Assembly (NCBI RefSeq): GCF_021117365.1
Contig: NZ_CP088262.1
Span: forward strand, 4,381,726-4,445,725
DNA length: 64,000 nucleotides
Reading direction: 5' to 3'
From: Nocardioides sp. cx-173
GTDB lineage: Bacteria; Actinomycetota; Actinomycetes; Propionibacteriales; Nocardioidaceae
The stretch's first letter is position 1; every line of letters starts with the position of its first letter. Below are positions 25,748 through 34,845 of the stretch, one piece after another. The position numbers and the translations under genes were made by a program. The notes beneath the pieces were generated by a model. The model had not been told where the DNA came from, did no database searches, and saw nothing but the letters and a program-made list of their open reading frames with translations.

Positions 25748-27120
25748 CAGCGGTCCCGGACTGGGCGCGCTCGCCGGGCGCCAGGCGATGGGCCTTCTCA
25801 TTGGCTGGTGTGACGGCCTACGGACTCGCGCTGTGGTGGGGATATCGCACCTTCGCCGTCGTCACCTACCCCTACCTCGGCTTCACGTACCGCACTCCCG
25901 ACGCACTGGGGGTGCTCGTCGCGGCGGTCGGGCTGACCGGGTTGGCCGTCCTGCTGCCACGCCTCGTGCGGCGTCCTGGCGACTTCATGGTCTGGTTCTT
26001 CTTCGCTGTCGTGATCGCACCGGCCGCCCTCGTCCCGAGCTGGACTCACGATCTGTCTCCCCACGAGGCCAGGGTCTTCACGGTGGTTGCCCTGACCTCC
26101 TTCGCGCTCATCGTGGTCGCGAACCGCTGGTTCCCGCTGCCTTCGTGGAACCCTCCCCGACTGCGATCTCGTGACGTGGTCCTCGTCTACGCAGTGCTCT
26201 CCCTCGGGACCTACGGCTCACTGCTCACGATCATGGGGTCCAACCTGGAGGTCACCACGCTCACCGGCGTCAGAGAACTCCGCATCCTGTACCTGGAGAG
26301 GGTGTCGCAGGGGGGACCGCTTGTCGCCTATCTCGTCGCCGTCCAGGCGAACGTAGCGAACCCGCTTCTGCTGCTGCGGGGACTTCAGCGCCACTCCTGG
26401 TGCCTGGTGGCGATCGCCGTCCTCGGACAGGTCGTCATCTACTCCGCCACCGGCTATCGGACCACCTTGCTGACGGTGCCCGCAGTCCTCGCGATCGCAT
26501 GGATGGCGAGACGACTGGGGGGCCGGATCCCCGGCCCGATCATCCCATCGGCACTGGGTGGAGCCTCGATACTCGGGACGACAACCGCCCTCACGACCGG
26601 ATGGGTGACTCTCGGCCTGCTCGTCACGGTGCGGATGCTCTGCCTGCCGGCCGTGATCGCGCTGGCGCACGTGGACACTTTCTCCGACAGTCCTAAAGCC
26701 CGCTGGGCCTACAGCTTCGCAGGCCCGTTCCTGGACTATCCCTATGACGAGGTTCCCGCGCTCATGGTGGGGAACCTGATGACGGGTGATTCGGCCAACT
26801 ACGCCAACAGCGGCTTCCTGGGAGACGGCTACGCGAACTTGGGGTACCCGGGTGTGCTCATCGAGGCAGCGCTGCTGGCGCTCGTGCTGGCCGCCCTCAA
26901 CTACGCCAGTCGGGGCTTGTCCCCGGCGGTCGTCGCCACCATGGTTCTCGCTCCTGCAATGGTCGCAGCGAACATCAGCGCCTTCACCGCCATCCTCAGT
27001 GGGGGGCTGGCCGCAACTTTCGTGGCGGCGCTGCTCATGCCTCGTGAGGGATGGGAGGAGTCGGAGCGCCCGTGGTTCCCGCTGAGACGGCGCGCCAGCA
27101 CATCCACCACGCCAGCGTGA
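25744..27120 (+). CDS. Wzy-like repeat-unit polymerase (multi-span membrane protein)
   Basis: A 458-residue protein with about eleven to twelve membrane segments and a large external loop around residues 310-365 (FSDSPKARWAYSFAGPFLDY, then GDGYANLGYPGVLIE), the layout of O-antigen polymerases. These join lipid-linked repeat units on the outer membrane face. Sequence is poorly conserved in this family, so the call rests on topology and context. The GTG overlaps the previous stop by four bases. The last 86 bases overlap, in opposite orientation, the end of the flippase gene. Confidence 0.72.
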   Translation: MTAVPDWARSPGARRWAFSLAGVTAYGLALWWGYRTFAVVTYPYLGFTYRTPDALGVLVAAVGLTGLAVLLPRLVRRPGDFMVWFFFAVVIAPAALVPSWTHDLSPHEARVFTVVALTSFALIVVANRWFPLPSWNPPRLRSRDVVLVYAVLSLGTYGSLLTIMGSNLEVTTLTGVRELRILYLERVSQGGPLVAYLVAVQANVANPLLLLRGLQRHSWCLVAIAVLGQVVIYSATGYRTTLLTVPAVLAIAWMARRLGGRIPGPIIPSALGGASILGTTTALTTGWVTLGLLVTVRMLCLPAVIALAHVDTFSDSPKARWAYSFAGPFLDYPYDEVPALMVGNLMTGDSANYANSGFLGDGYANLGYPGVLIEAALLALVLAALNYASRGLSPAVVATMVLAPAMVAANISAFTAILSGGLAATFVAALLMPREGWEESERPWFPLRRRASTSTTPA

Positions 27121-28345
27121 AGGTCACGACCGAGGCGAAGCTGTAGCAGGCAATGGTCTGGGCCGCGCTCAAGCCTGCCATGGCGGGAACGACAATCGAC
27201 ATCACCACTGCGGCCAACCGAACACCGTCCCACAGCGCCTGTCTGCCCGGCATCCCGACGATGATCAGGGTTTGCGACAAGGGGAACGCCACGATCTGCG
27301 CCAAGAGACCGGGCGCCAACAGTGCCGCAAACAGGCCGGCGGTCTCCCACCGCTGCCCGAAGGCCAGACCGAACGCCCACGGGCCCAGCACCGCGAGCGG
27401 GGCACAGATGACCAGCCCGGCCCACACGAGACGGCGAGACGTGCTGACGAACATCCGATGGAGACCCGGCAGGTCGTCACGGGCGCGTTGGGCCGCTTCG
27501 TTCAGGTAGACCTGAGCAACAGCGGTGCCCAGTAGCAGCATCGGCGCCCAGAGCACCCGCTGGGTGAGTCCGAACCAGCCAGTGACCGCCTCGCCGAAGT
27601 ACACCGAGATCAGCAGAAGCGGCGTATGCACTCCCATGGCGTTCAGGAGCCCAGCGGGGGTAAGCCACAGCGCCAGCGCCCGGTACCGCCTGAGCTGAGT
27701 CCCCAGGCGTCGCGGTGCCCAGGCGCCTCCCGCCACAGCCCGCCGAAGACCAGACCCGAACGCGACGGTGACGGCTCCCACTGCTTGTCCGACACCGAGG
27801 CCGACGAGCAGCCCTCCGGGGCGCCATTGCAGGGCTCCCAGTACCAACTGGGTGAACACCGTCGCGCTTGCCTGGAGAAAGTTGCGTGCTCCGATCGCAC
27901 GGAACCGCCCTTGCCGGACGGCGTACTGGTTCAGGACGACGAAGGCGGCCGTCACGCCGGCGGTGATCGGGACCAACCAGAGCCAGCGCTCCAGCGCAGG
28001 CTGGCCAAAGAGGCTCGCGAGTTGCGAAGACGCCCCCCAGGCAGCCAGGGTGCAGACCGACGTCGAGAAGACGATGAACGCGAGGCCGAGGCCGACCACA
28101 GAAGCGGCGTCGGCATCATCTCGCGGAAGCGGCACGGCTTGTTCTAGTCTGAGCGCGAAGACCGTGCCCAGGATCATAACGAGTGCCGAGAACACCCCCA
28201 GGAGCCCGAACGCCTCCGGCGAGTACATCCTCGCCAGCACCGGCGCAGCAGCGAACGTCGCCAACTGACCTGCGATCGTGCCGGCCATGACTTGACCGAG
28301 ACGACGGGAACGGGGTGCATCAGGCACGAATGCCGGCCCAGCCAT
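27035..28345 (-). CDS. Wzx-like polysaccharide flippase (MOP superfamily)
   Basis: About 436 residues with roughly twelve membrane segments and the N-terminal GQVMAGTIAGQLATFAAAPV then LARMYSPEAFGLLGVFSALV, typical of PST/Wzx oligosaccharide translocases. Such proteins move undecaprenyl-linked repeat units across the membrane. It is the last gene of the minus-strand cluster that begins with fnlA. The ATG at 28345 overlaps the fnlC-like gene by 26 bases; a GTG at 28327 is an alternative. Its 3' end overlaps the Wzy-like gene from the opposite strand. Confidence 0.82.
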   Translation of the reverse strand: MAGPAFVPDAPRSRRLGQVMAGTIAGQLATFAAAPVLARMYSPEAFGLLGVFSALVMILGTVFALRLEQAVPLPRDDADAASVVGLGLAFIVFSTSVCTLAAWGASSQLASLFGQPALERWLWLVPITAGVTAAFVVLNQYAVRQGRFRAIGARNFLQASATVFTQLVLGALQWRPGGLLVGLGVGQAVGAVTVAFGSGLRRAVAGGAWAPRRLGTQLRRYRALALWLTPAGLLNAMGVHTPLLLISVYFGEAVTGWFGLTQRVLWAPMLLLGTAVAQVYLNEAAQRARDDLPGLHRMFVSTSRRLVWAGLVICAPLAVLGPWAFGLAFGQRWETAGLFAALLAPGLLAQIVAFPLSQTLIIVGMPGRQALWDGVRLAAVVMSIVVPAMAGLSAAQTIACYSFASVVTFTLAWWMCWRAVSAGTTGAPTPPIPHEA

Positions 28346-29456
28346 GATGGCGAGAGGCGGTGGAGGCGATGAATCGCACCACCCGGTTGCTCGTGTCACC
28401 GATCTCGTAGCCGGCGGGGCTCGAGCTCGTCACGGGGCCGTCATCGAGGACGATCCGAACCGCGCGCTCGACGTCGTCGGGGTCAAGGCCGGTCATCATG
28501 ATCGAGCCGCTGTCGAGCGCCTCGGGCCGTTCGATCGAGTCCCTGAGGGTAACCGCCGGGAACCCCAGGATCGACGACTCCTCGGCGATCGTGCCCGAGT
28601 CCGACAGCACGCACGCCGCGCGCAACTGCAGCAGGTTGTAGTCATGGAAGCCGAACGGCTCCAACCAGCGGATGTCCCCCTGCTCCCGGCGAGGCTCCGC
28701 CGTCGCGGGCTCCAGCTGCTCGAGCCGCTTACGCGTTCGTGGGTGCGTGGAGACCACGATCGGGAGGTTGTGCACCCGCTGCACGCGGTCGAGGCAGGCA
28801 AGGAGCGCGCGCAGGCGATCCGGACTGTCGACGTTCTCCTCGCGGTGTGCGCTCACCAGGAAGTACCCCCCGGCCTTCAGGCCCAGGCGGTCCAGGACGT
28901 CTGACGCCTCGATCCGGTCGCGGAAGTGCTCGAGAACCTCACGCATCGGTGAGCCAGTCACGATCACCCGTCGCGGATGCAATCCCTCAGCGAGCAGGTT
29001 GCGGCGCGCGTGCTCGGTGTAGGCAAGGTTGAAGTCGGCCACGTGGTCGACCAGTCGCCGGTTGGTCTCTTCCGGGACGTTCTCGTCGAAGCACCGGTTG
29101 CCGGCCTCCATGTGGTACGTCGGGATCCGCATCCTCTTCGCCATCACGGTCGCGAGGCAGGAGTTCGTGTCGCCCAGGACCAGGAACGCGTCCGGGCGCT
29201 CCTCCAGCAACACCTGCTCGGTGCCCACCAGGACTCCTCCCAGCACGGATCCCAGGCTGCTGGTGTCCACCCCGAGATAGTGGTCGGGCGCGCGCAGCCC
29301 GAGGTCGTCGAAGAAGACCTCGTTGAGCTGCCGGTCGTAGTTCTGTCCGGTATGCACGAGGACGTGCTCGATCCCATCGGTGGCGTCGAGCCGCGCCATC
29401 ACCCGGGCCAGCCGGATGATCTCCGGACGGGTCCCGACAATCGTCATCACCTTCAC
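28320..29456 (-). CDS. fnlC: UDP-GlcNAc 2-epimerase-family FnlC/CapG (UDP-L-FucNAc synthesis)
   Basis: A 378-residue epimerase of the WecB fold but of the FnlC/CapG subgroup: IVGTRPEIIRLARVM, HTGQNYDRQLNEVFFDDL, LGDTNSCLAT, HMEAGNRCFDENVPEETNRR and LRDSIERPEALDSG. It converts UDP-2-acetamido-2,6-dideoxy-L-talose to UDP-L-FucNAc, the last step after FnlA and FnlB. The GTG at 29456 overlaps the fnlB stop (GTGA). Longer frames upstream are not family-like. The order fnlB-fnlC, with fnlA at the operon head, supports the assignment strongly. Confidence 0.91.
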   Translation of the reverse strand: MKVMTIVGTRPEIIRLARVMARLDATDGIEHVLVHTGQNYDRQLNEVFFDDLGLRAPDHYLGVDTSSLGSVLGGVLVGTEQVLLEERPDAFLVLGDTNSCLATVMAKRMRIPTYHMEAGNRCFDENVPEETNRRLVDHVADFNLAYTEHARRNLLAEGLHPRRVIVTGSPMREVLEHFRDRIEASDVLDRLGLKAGGYFLVSAHREENVDSPDRLRALLACLDRVQRVHNLPIVVSTHPRTRKRLEQLEPATAEPRREQGDIRWLEPFGFHDYNLLQLRAACVLSDSGTIAEESSILGFPAVTLRDSIERPEALDSGSIMMTGLDPDDVERAVRIVLDDGPVTSSSPAGYEIGDTSNRVVRFIASTASRHHGWAGIRA

Positions 29457-30562
29457 GGCAGGGCCACCTTCTCGGGGTACTGGTCGGGGTTGTCGGGGTC
29501 GAGCAGCTGGTCGGCCCAGAACATCGTGACGAGCTCGCTGCTCCCCACGTTGCGGATGTCGTGCACCCACAACGTGGGCATGTCCACGAAGGAAGGCCTT
29601 TCCCCACTGAGGCGGAACGTGACGACCTCGTCGTGCAGTAACCGGCGCAGTCTGATCTCCGCCTCGCCCTTCAGCACGAAGAAGCGCTCCACTTTGTGCA
29701 GGTGGTAGTGGTCGCCGCGCATCTGTCCAGGCAGGGTCGTGGACACGAACGACTGACCCGTGCCGCCGTGAGACCGCACCGTCTCGAAGAGATCCCCGCG
29801 GTTATCGGAGTGCACCTGTGGCGAGAGCGGCCACATCGCGGGGAAGGCAGCGGCGCGGTAGGTGTTGAAGAGGTTCACCTCGAACCGCCCGGGAAGCGGA
29901 GGGATCTCGCCCCGCGTCGCGTACAGGGTGTGGGCTTCCTCGAGCAGGGTCAACACCTCGCTGATGGCCCGGGGCTCCGCCTCGACCGTGCGGCGCTCGG
30001 TGCGCCCGACGGAGTCGAGCAGCTCACGCGCTGCGTCCTGGGCGTGCAGCAAGGGAACCTCGCGGTCCCCCGTGACCGTCGGGCGGCGTCCGGCGGCCAC
30101 CTCGTGGGCAAAGGTGGCCACGAAGGAGTTGTACGCCGGCCGGCCGTGCTCACCGAACAGGTTGGGGAGCAGCAGGTCGGCGAGGTGCCCGCCGGAAGCC
30201 TGGACCACGGCCGCGAGCTCGGCCGCCGCGGCTGCCTTTCCCCGACCGTAGGGGTTGTCGAGCTCGGCCTGGACGGAGTTGGCGTAGACCACGTCGATCG
30301 GCCGCCCCTCGCGCCGCAGCGCCTTGGCGAGCTCCCGCGCGAGGGCGACGTTGCCCTGCTCGACCTCCTCGTCGGAGCCGGCCCGGTTGACACCGGCCAG
30401 GTGCAGAACGGCGTCCACCCCCGCCAAGGAGGTGGCGAGCCGCTGGGGGTCGGCGAAGTGTTCACGACCGAGCCGGACGGCGTCGACACCGCTCAGCGCC
30501 CGCAGGCGGCTGGCCGTGTGCCACCCGAGGAAGCCGTGGCCACCTGTGATTGCGATCTTCAC
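29453..30562 (-). CDS. fnlB: FnlB/CapF bifunctional 3-epimerase/reductase
   Basis: A 369-residue two-domain protein. The N-terminal SDR domain (about 1-245) starts VKIAITGGHGFLGWHTASRL and has NPYGRGKAAAAAEL with the YxxxK pair. The C-terminal cupin domain (about 255-369) contains HSDNRGDLFE and the metal-binding GDHYHLHKVERFFVL. In CapF the cupin epimerises C3 and the SDR part reduces C4 of the keto sugar made by FnlA. The GTG at 30562 overlaps the upstream stop (GTGA). Both domains appear intact. Confidence 0.92.
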   Translation of the reverse strand: MKIAITGGHGFLGWHTASRLRALSGVDAVRLGREHFADPQRLATSLAGVDAVLHLAGVNRAGSDEEVEQGNVALARELAKALRREGRPIDVVYANSVQAELDNPYGRGKAAAAAELAAVVQASGGHLADLLLPNLFGEHGRPAYNSFVATFAHEVAAGRRPTVTGDREVPLLHAQDAARELLDSVGRTERRTVEAEPRAISEVLTLLEEAHTLYATRGEIPPLPGRFEVNLFNTYRAAAFPAMWPLSPQVHSDNRGDLFETVRSHGGTGQSFVSTTLPGQMRGDHYHLHKVERFFVLKGEAEIRLRRLLHDEVVTFRLSGERPSFVDMPTLWVHDIRNVGSSELVTMFWADQLLDPDNPDQYPEKVALP

Positions 30563-31476
30563 GCAAGCTCCTTCCAGGCATCGTGCCCGTACGGCGGACG
30601 CCAGCGAGTGTCCAGCCACCCGGGCGCCTGTCGCTGACCGAACCACATCATCTCGAGCCGACGTGTCAGCCCAGCCACACGGCCCGATCGAGTGCCGGCC
30701 CGAAAGCCGAGCGCCAAAATCCTCTGAGCCAGGGCCTCGGGAACGTGTCGAGGTTCGCGATCCCCGAGCACCCTGACCAGTCCTGCCGTGGTCAGACCCT
30801 CCCACGGCTGGAGCACAACCGGAGGTGGCTTCTCGTCGGTCGTAGCCACATGCGCGATCGCGTCTGCGACATTGGTGACCAGCACCTGGGGGGTCGGGCG
30901 ATCACCCCGTCCGGCGACCGAGGCCGCGGGAGACCGCAGCGCCAGCGCCAGCGTCCGCGTCACCGCACGGCCCGGGCCGTGGACCGAGGTGGGGCGAAAG
31001 CACACCGTGTCACCCGCCCGAGCGCGGACCAAGTCCTCCGCCCACGCCTTCGCCGCCGAGTAGGGGCTGAACGGCTCCATCTCCGTCGACTCGTCGAGGA
31101 CGGCGCGCCGTCCCTGGACCGCCGCGGAGCTCACGTGGACCAGCCTGGCATGGGGAGGCGCTGCTACCGCCACGGCGGCTGGCAGCAGGGCATCGGCACC
31201 GACGAGGGCGTCGTTGCCTCCTGCCGTGGCGGTGGCCAGGCCAGCGGCGTTGACCACGACGGAGCAGTCAGCGAGGAGGTGTCTGAGGCTCTCGATCTCG
31301 TGCACGAGGTCGAAGCGCTGCAACTCACCGCGAACGAGCGCTTCGCCCCGTGCGCTGGTGGAAAGCCGCGGGGCTCGTACCCGCTGGGTGACCGCACCGT
31401 GCCGGTCGAGCGCTTCGACCACCGCCGAGCCCAGGAACCCGGTGGCCCCCAGGACCGCCACACGCGCCGTTGTCAT
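30559..31476 (-). CDS. NAD-dependent sugar epimerase/reductase (WbpK/WbpV-like SDR)
   Basis: A 305-residue extended SDR: VAVLGATGFLGSAVVEALDR (7-26), catalytic Ser-117 in HVSSAAVQG, and Tyr-139/Lys-143 in SPYSAAKAW. It resembles the C4 reductases found next to WecA/WbpL-type transferases that turn UDP-4-keto-6-deoxy-GlcNAc into UDP-D-FucNAc or UDP-QuiNAc. The WbpM-like dehydratase at 14931 would supply that substrate. ATGA overlap links it to the upstream glycosyltransferase. The product stereochemistry cannot be predicted here. Confidence 0.82.
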   Translation of the reverse strand: MTTARVAVLGATGFLGSAVVEALDRHGAVTQRVRAPRLSTSARGEALVRGELQRFDLVHEIESLRHLLADCSVVVNAAGLATATAGGNDALVGADALLPAAVAVAAPPHARLVHVSSAAVQGRRAVLDESTEMEPFSPYSAAKAWAEDLVRARAGDTVCFRPTSVHGPGRAVTRTLALALRSPAASVAGRGDRPTPQVLVTNVADAIAHVATTDEKPPPVVLQPWEGLTTAGLVRVLGDREPRHVPEALAQRILALGFRAGTRSGRVAGLTRRLEMMWFGQRQAPGWLDTRWRPPYGHDAWKELA

Positions 31477-32711
31477 CGCCGCCTGCGCTGGGCGGCCGTC
31501 TCGAGCATCCGCTCCAGGTGCGCGGCCCCCGCGTCGGAGCTGAGCTCCCGCTCATACGCGGCACGCCCGCGGTCCCCCATCGCCGCTCTCTCTGCGGGAG
31601 GCAGGTCTACCAGCGCTCGCATGGCGGCCGCCAGCTCGGAGGGGGTCTCCGGCGTCACCGTCAGCCCACACCTCACTCGCTCGACCAGCTCAGCGGCATC
31701 ACCGGCGACCGAGCAGAGCACTGGCGCTCCGCACGCCATCGACGCCTGCAGCTTGCTCGGGATCGTGCCCCTGAAGAGCTCCAGGTCGCGAAGGCTCACC
31801 AGCTGGGCCACCGACGAGGCCATCAGCCCGGGCATCTCCGCCATCGGCCGCGGTCCCAAGAAACAGACGCGTTCGCTCACCTGCAGCCGTTGCGCAAGAG
31901 CCTCGAGACCCGGGCGAGCCACACCATCGCCCACGAGAGCCAGACCGATGTCCTCACGATCGGGCAGCAGGGAGATCGCATGGACAGCGTGCTCGAGCGC
32001 CTGCACGTCGCCGATGCCGCCCGCGTACATGATCCACGAGCGCGAAGGAGGGAGCGGGCTCGCTCCGAGGGGGAGGCCGGGGGGCCGGAAGACGGTCTCG
32101 TCCACCCAGTTGGGCACGGACTCGGGCACCACCACGGCCCCCCGGCCCGTCAGCGTGCGAGCCATGGTGGGGCTGATGGCGGCGATGCCTTCCGCGCGTC
32201 GGTAGAGCCGGGTCAAGAATCCCGTGATGCCGCGCTCGACGGCACGGGTCGCGCGGCCTTGTCCGATGAAGCCACTTGCGGTCACGGTCTCGGGCCACAG
32301 GTCCTGCACGTAGAGGACATACGGGACGCCTGCGGTCGCTCGAAGTGCCATCGCCGCGGCTCCCACCGTGGCCGGGGTGAGGTAAACGAGACACACGTCG
32401 ACGTCACGCAGCCAGCCGACCTGGAGGGTCGCGGAGGCCGCGAAAGAGGTGAGGCTGGCTGCACGGCGGAGGGCGTTGTCATCGTGACTCGGGACGTCGG
32501 GGACGCGAAGCAGCCGCACTCCCTCCCGCTCCTCCTGCTGTCGCAGCGACATCCGGTAGCCGGAGTGCACGCGGCCCTGTGGATAGCTGGGGTAGCCGGT
32601 GAGCACCTGCACTTCGTGCCCACGGGCAGCCAGTGCCCGAGCGATCGCGGCCGGGTGGGCGGCCGAACCCGTCTCGGGCTCGTACCACTGGGAGATCATC
32701 CCGATCTTCAC
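31473..32711 (-). CDS. WbuB-like GT4 glycosyltransferase (possible L-FucNAc transferase)
   Basis: A 412-residue glycosyltransferase with the WbuB-type start KIGMISQWYEPETGSAAHPA and C-terminal region LFRGTIPSKLQASMACGAPV. WbuB proteins usually sit beside fnlA-fnlB-fnlC and are thought to transfer L-FucNAc; the same context occurs here. GTG at 32711 overlaps the preceding stop (GTGA). A much longer open frame extends upstream but is antisense-like over the initiating transferase gene. Donor specificity is an inference from gene neighbourhood. Confidence 0.86.
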   Translation of the reverse strand: MKIGMISQWYEPETGSAAHPAAIARALAARGHEVQVLTGYPSYPQGRVHSGYRMSLRQQEEREGVRLLRVPDVPSHDDNALRRAASLTSFAASATLQVGWLRDVDVCLVYLTPATVGAAAMALRATAGVPYVLYVQDLWPETVTASGFIGQGRATRAVERGITGFLTRLYRRAEGIAAISPTMARTLTGRGAVVVPESVPNWVDETVFRPPGLPLGASPLPPSRSWIMYAGGIGDVQALEHAVHAISLLPDREDIGLALVGDGVARPGLEALAQRLQVSERVCFLGPRPMAEMPGLMASSVAQLVSLRDLELFRGTIPSKLQASMACGAPVLCSVAGDAAELVERVRCGLTVTPETPSELAAAMRALVDLPPAERAAMGDRGRAAYERELSSDAGAAHLERMLETAAQRRRR

Positions 32712-33691
32712 GAGGCGGTCCGTTCTGCACCGGCCAGCGACGTCAGCCGCGGCGTCGCGAGGTAGGTCAGCACTGTGAGGGTCGCGAGCAGCAGCGACGT
32801 GACCGGTTGGCCGTCGTAGAGGTAGGCGGCCATCACACAGATCACCGCGGCGAGCGCGGCGCTCCAGGCCGCGGACGCCCAGTGCGGCCACCCCTGTTGG
32901 ACAAGGCGCTGGTAGACGTGACCGCGGTGGGCCTGCGTCAAGGACTGCCCTGCGCGTGCACGCTTGAGGATGACCCAACCCGTGTCGGCGAAGTAGACGA
33001 GGGTCGGTGCGAGGACCAGGGCGGCGGGCACCCCGGCTCCCCAGGCGAGGACGGAGGCAGCGGCGACCAGGCCCCCGACGCCATAGCTGCCGACGTCGCC
33101 GAGGAAGATGCGCGACGACCCGTTCCACGGCAGGAAGCCCAGCGCAGCGCCAGCGAGTGCCGAGCCCACGACCAGAAGGGCAGTCAAGTCGTACTCGTGG
33201 CCCAGCCACGCGAACCACGCTCCACAGATCGCCGCATTGAGCCCGGAGATCACGTTGACGCCGTCCATGAAGTTGAAGGCGTTCACGTAGGCGACCGTAG
33301 CGAGGGTGGCCACCAGCAGGAACGGGACCGTCCCGAACCCGGCGGCACCAACCGCCTCTTGGACCGTGACTGAGACTGCGAGTGCCACGATCCCCTGCGC
33401 AGCCAGGCGGAGCACGGGCGGAAGTGAACGGACATCGTCGACCAGGCCCACCGTCCCGAGCACAAGCGCGGCCGCGAGCACGAGGGCCACCTCCTCCACG
33501 TCGGCGCCACCCATGGCGGGCGTCGCGAGGAGGACGGCGAGCAGGACCGCGATGCCTCCACCTCTGGGGGTCGGGAGGACGTGCATCGACCGGTCGTTGG
33601 GAACGTCGGAGATCCCGACGCGACGCAGCATGGGGATCAGCACGCCTGTCAGCACCAGAGCGCCGCCGAGGGCAACCCAGAACGCAGTCAC
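32708..33691 (-). CDS. MraY/WecA-like phospho-sugar transferase (initiating enzyme, WbpL type)
   Basis: A 327-residue polytopic membrane protein with about ten spans and the family motifs LVDDVRSLP, NAFNFMDGVNVISGLNA and RIFLGDVGSYGVGG, including the metal-binding aspartates. The family transfers an N-acetylhexosamine 1-phosphate from its UDP form to undecaprenyl phosphate, starting each repeat unit. In the WbpL subgroup the sugar is FucNAc or QuiNAc, which the neighbouring SDR could supply. MurG and other division genes are absent, so it is not MraY. GTGA overlaps occur at both ends. Confidence 0.88.
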   Translation of the reverse strand: MTAFWVALGGALVLTGVLIPMLRRVGISDVPNDRSMHVLPTPRGGGIAVLLAVLLATPAMGGADVEEVALVLAAALVLGTVGLVDDVRSLPPVLRLAAQGIVALAVSVTVQEAVGAAGFGTVPFLLVATLATVAYVNAFNFMDGVNVISGLNAAICGAWFAWLGHEYDLTALLVVGSALAGAALGFLPWNGSSRIFLGDVGSYGVGGLVAAASVLAWGAGVPAALVLAPTLVYFADTGWVILKRARAGQSLTQAHRGHVYQRLVQQGWPHWASAAWSAALAAVICVMAAYLYDGQPVTSLLLATLTVLTYLATPRLTSLAGAERTAS

Positions 33692-34707
33692 GAGCCGGTC
33701 CCGACCAGCCTTCGGAAGTCTGGCAGCCCCTGCAGTAGCTCCACTACCTCAGGGACGTCGAGACGCTCTGTGTTGTGGGAGTGGTAGTCGTCCAGCTCCG
33801 ACTCGCGCGGATCACCCTCGTCGAAGTACTCGCCGTAGTTGAGGTCGCGAGCATCGACGGCCACCCGGAAGTAGTCGCCCTGGTCCTCGGAGCGTGCCAA
33901 CTCCTCACGGGTCGCCAGCGTCTCGTAGAGCTTCTCGCCGTGCCGGGTGCCGATCACCGTGAGCTTGGGCTCGCAGCCCATCGCCTCGCCGACCGCGCGG
34001 GCCAGGTCGCCGACGGTGCTTGCCGGCGCTTTGCGGATGAAGAGGTCGCCGGGTCGGGCGTGCTCGAAGGCGTGCTCGACCAGGTGGACGGCGTCGTCCA
34101 ACGACATCAGGAACCTCGTCATCGAGGGGTCGGTGACCGTCAGTGGCTCACCGCGGCCGATCTGCTCCAGGAACAGCGGGATCACCGAGCCACGAGACAT
34201 CATGACGTTGCCGTACCGGACGGTGGACACGGTGGTCCTTGCGGTCGGATTGTTGCGCGCGAAGGCCTGGGCGACCTTCTCCATCAGCGCCTTGCTCATC
34301 CCCATTGCGTTGACCGGGTAGGCGGCCTTGTCGGTGCCGAGGCAGACGACGCTCTGGACGCCGTTGGCATTCGATGCCTCAATGACGTTGGAGCTGCCAA
34401 GGATGTTGGTGCGTACCGCCTCGAGCGGGAAGAACTCGCAGCTGGGCACCTGCTTGAGCGCGGCCGCGTGGAAGACGAAGTCGACGCCGCGGGTCGCGCG
34501 GTTGACGCTGTCCTCGTCGCGCACGTCGCCCAGGTAGAACCGAACCCGGGAGTCGTTGAGAGCCTGGCGCAGCTCGTGCTGCTTCAGCTCGTCGCGGCTC
34601 AGGACCCGGACCTCGCGGACGTCCGTGTCGAGCAGGCGACGGATCATCGTGGAGCCGAACGAGCCTGTTCCTCCGGTAACGAGGACCGTGGACTGGTCGG
34701 TGTGCAT
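33688..34707 (-). CDS. fnlA: FnlA/CapE UDP-GlcNAc 4,6-dehydratase/5-epimerase
   Basis: A 339-residue soluble inverting dehydratase that begins UDP-L-FucNAc synthesis. It has VLVTGGTGSFGSTMIRRLLD (8-27), AAALKQVPSCEFFP, and GTDKAAYPVNAMGMSK (124-139). The SDR catalytic Tyr is Met-135 (M-x-x-x-K139), as in characterised CapE-type enzymes. The C-terminal part contains GTRHGEKLYETL. First gene of the seven-gene minus-strand operon, it has its own promoter region of about 138 bases to the next terminator. The ATG at 34707 is clear. Confidence 0.93.
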   Translation of the reverse strand: MHTDQSTVLVTGGTGSFGSTMIRRLLDTDVREVRVLSRDELKQHELRQALNDSRVRFYLGDVRDEDSVNRATRGVDFVFHAAALKQVPSCEFFPLEAVRTNILGSSNVIEASNANGVQSVVCLGTDKAAYPVNAMGMSKALMEKVAQAFARNNPTARTTVSTVRYGNVMMSRGSVIPLFLEQIGRGEPLTVTDPSMTRFLMSLDDAVHLVEHAFEHARPGDLFIRKAPASTVGDLARAVGEAMGCEPKLTVIGTRHGEKLYETLATREELARSEDQGDYFRVAVDARDLNYGEYFDEGDPRESELDDYHSHNTERLDVPEVVELLQGLPDFRRLVGTGS

Positions 34708-34800
34708 GGGTTGTGGGTCGCCTTCCGATGGATCTCGGCGCAGTGTAGGGCCCGTGCGCCAAGGGGACGCGAGTCGGGCCCGCGGCGCCTACGCGGGACG

Positions 34801-34832
34801 AGGGTGCCCCGACCTGGTGGTCGGGGCACCCT
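34801..34832 (-). terminator. Hairpin terminator downstream of the second glycosidase gene
   Basis: A 14-base arm (34801-34814) pairs perfectly with 34819-34832 around a TGGT loop. It lies 14 bases after the stop of the gene at 34846 and upstream of fnlA, so it insulates the polysaccharide operon. There is no long T run, as is common in high-GC genomes. Confidence 0.8.
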
Positions 34833-34845
34833 CGCGTGGAGGTCG

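Noticed and set aside
32712..33218. Upstream extension of the WbuB-like gene
   Set aside because: It lies antisense in phase to the WecA/WbpL-like gene on the same strand and has no family features.
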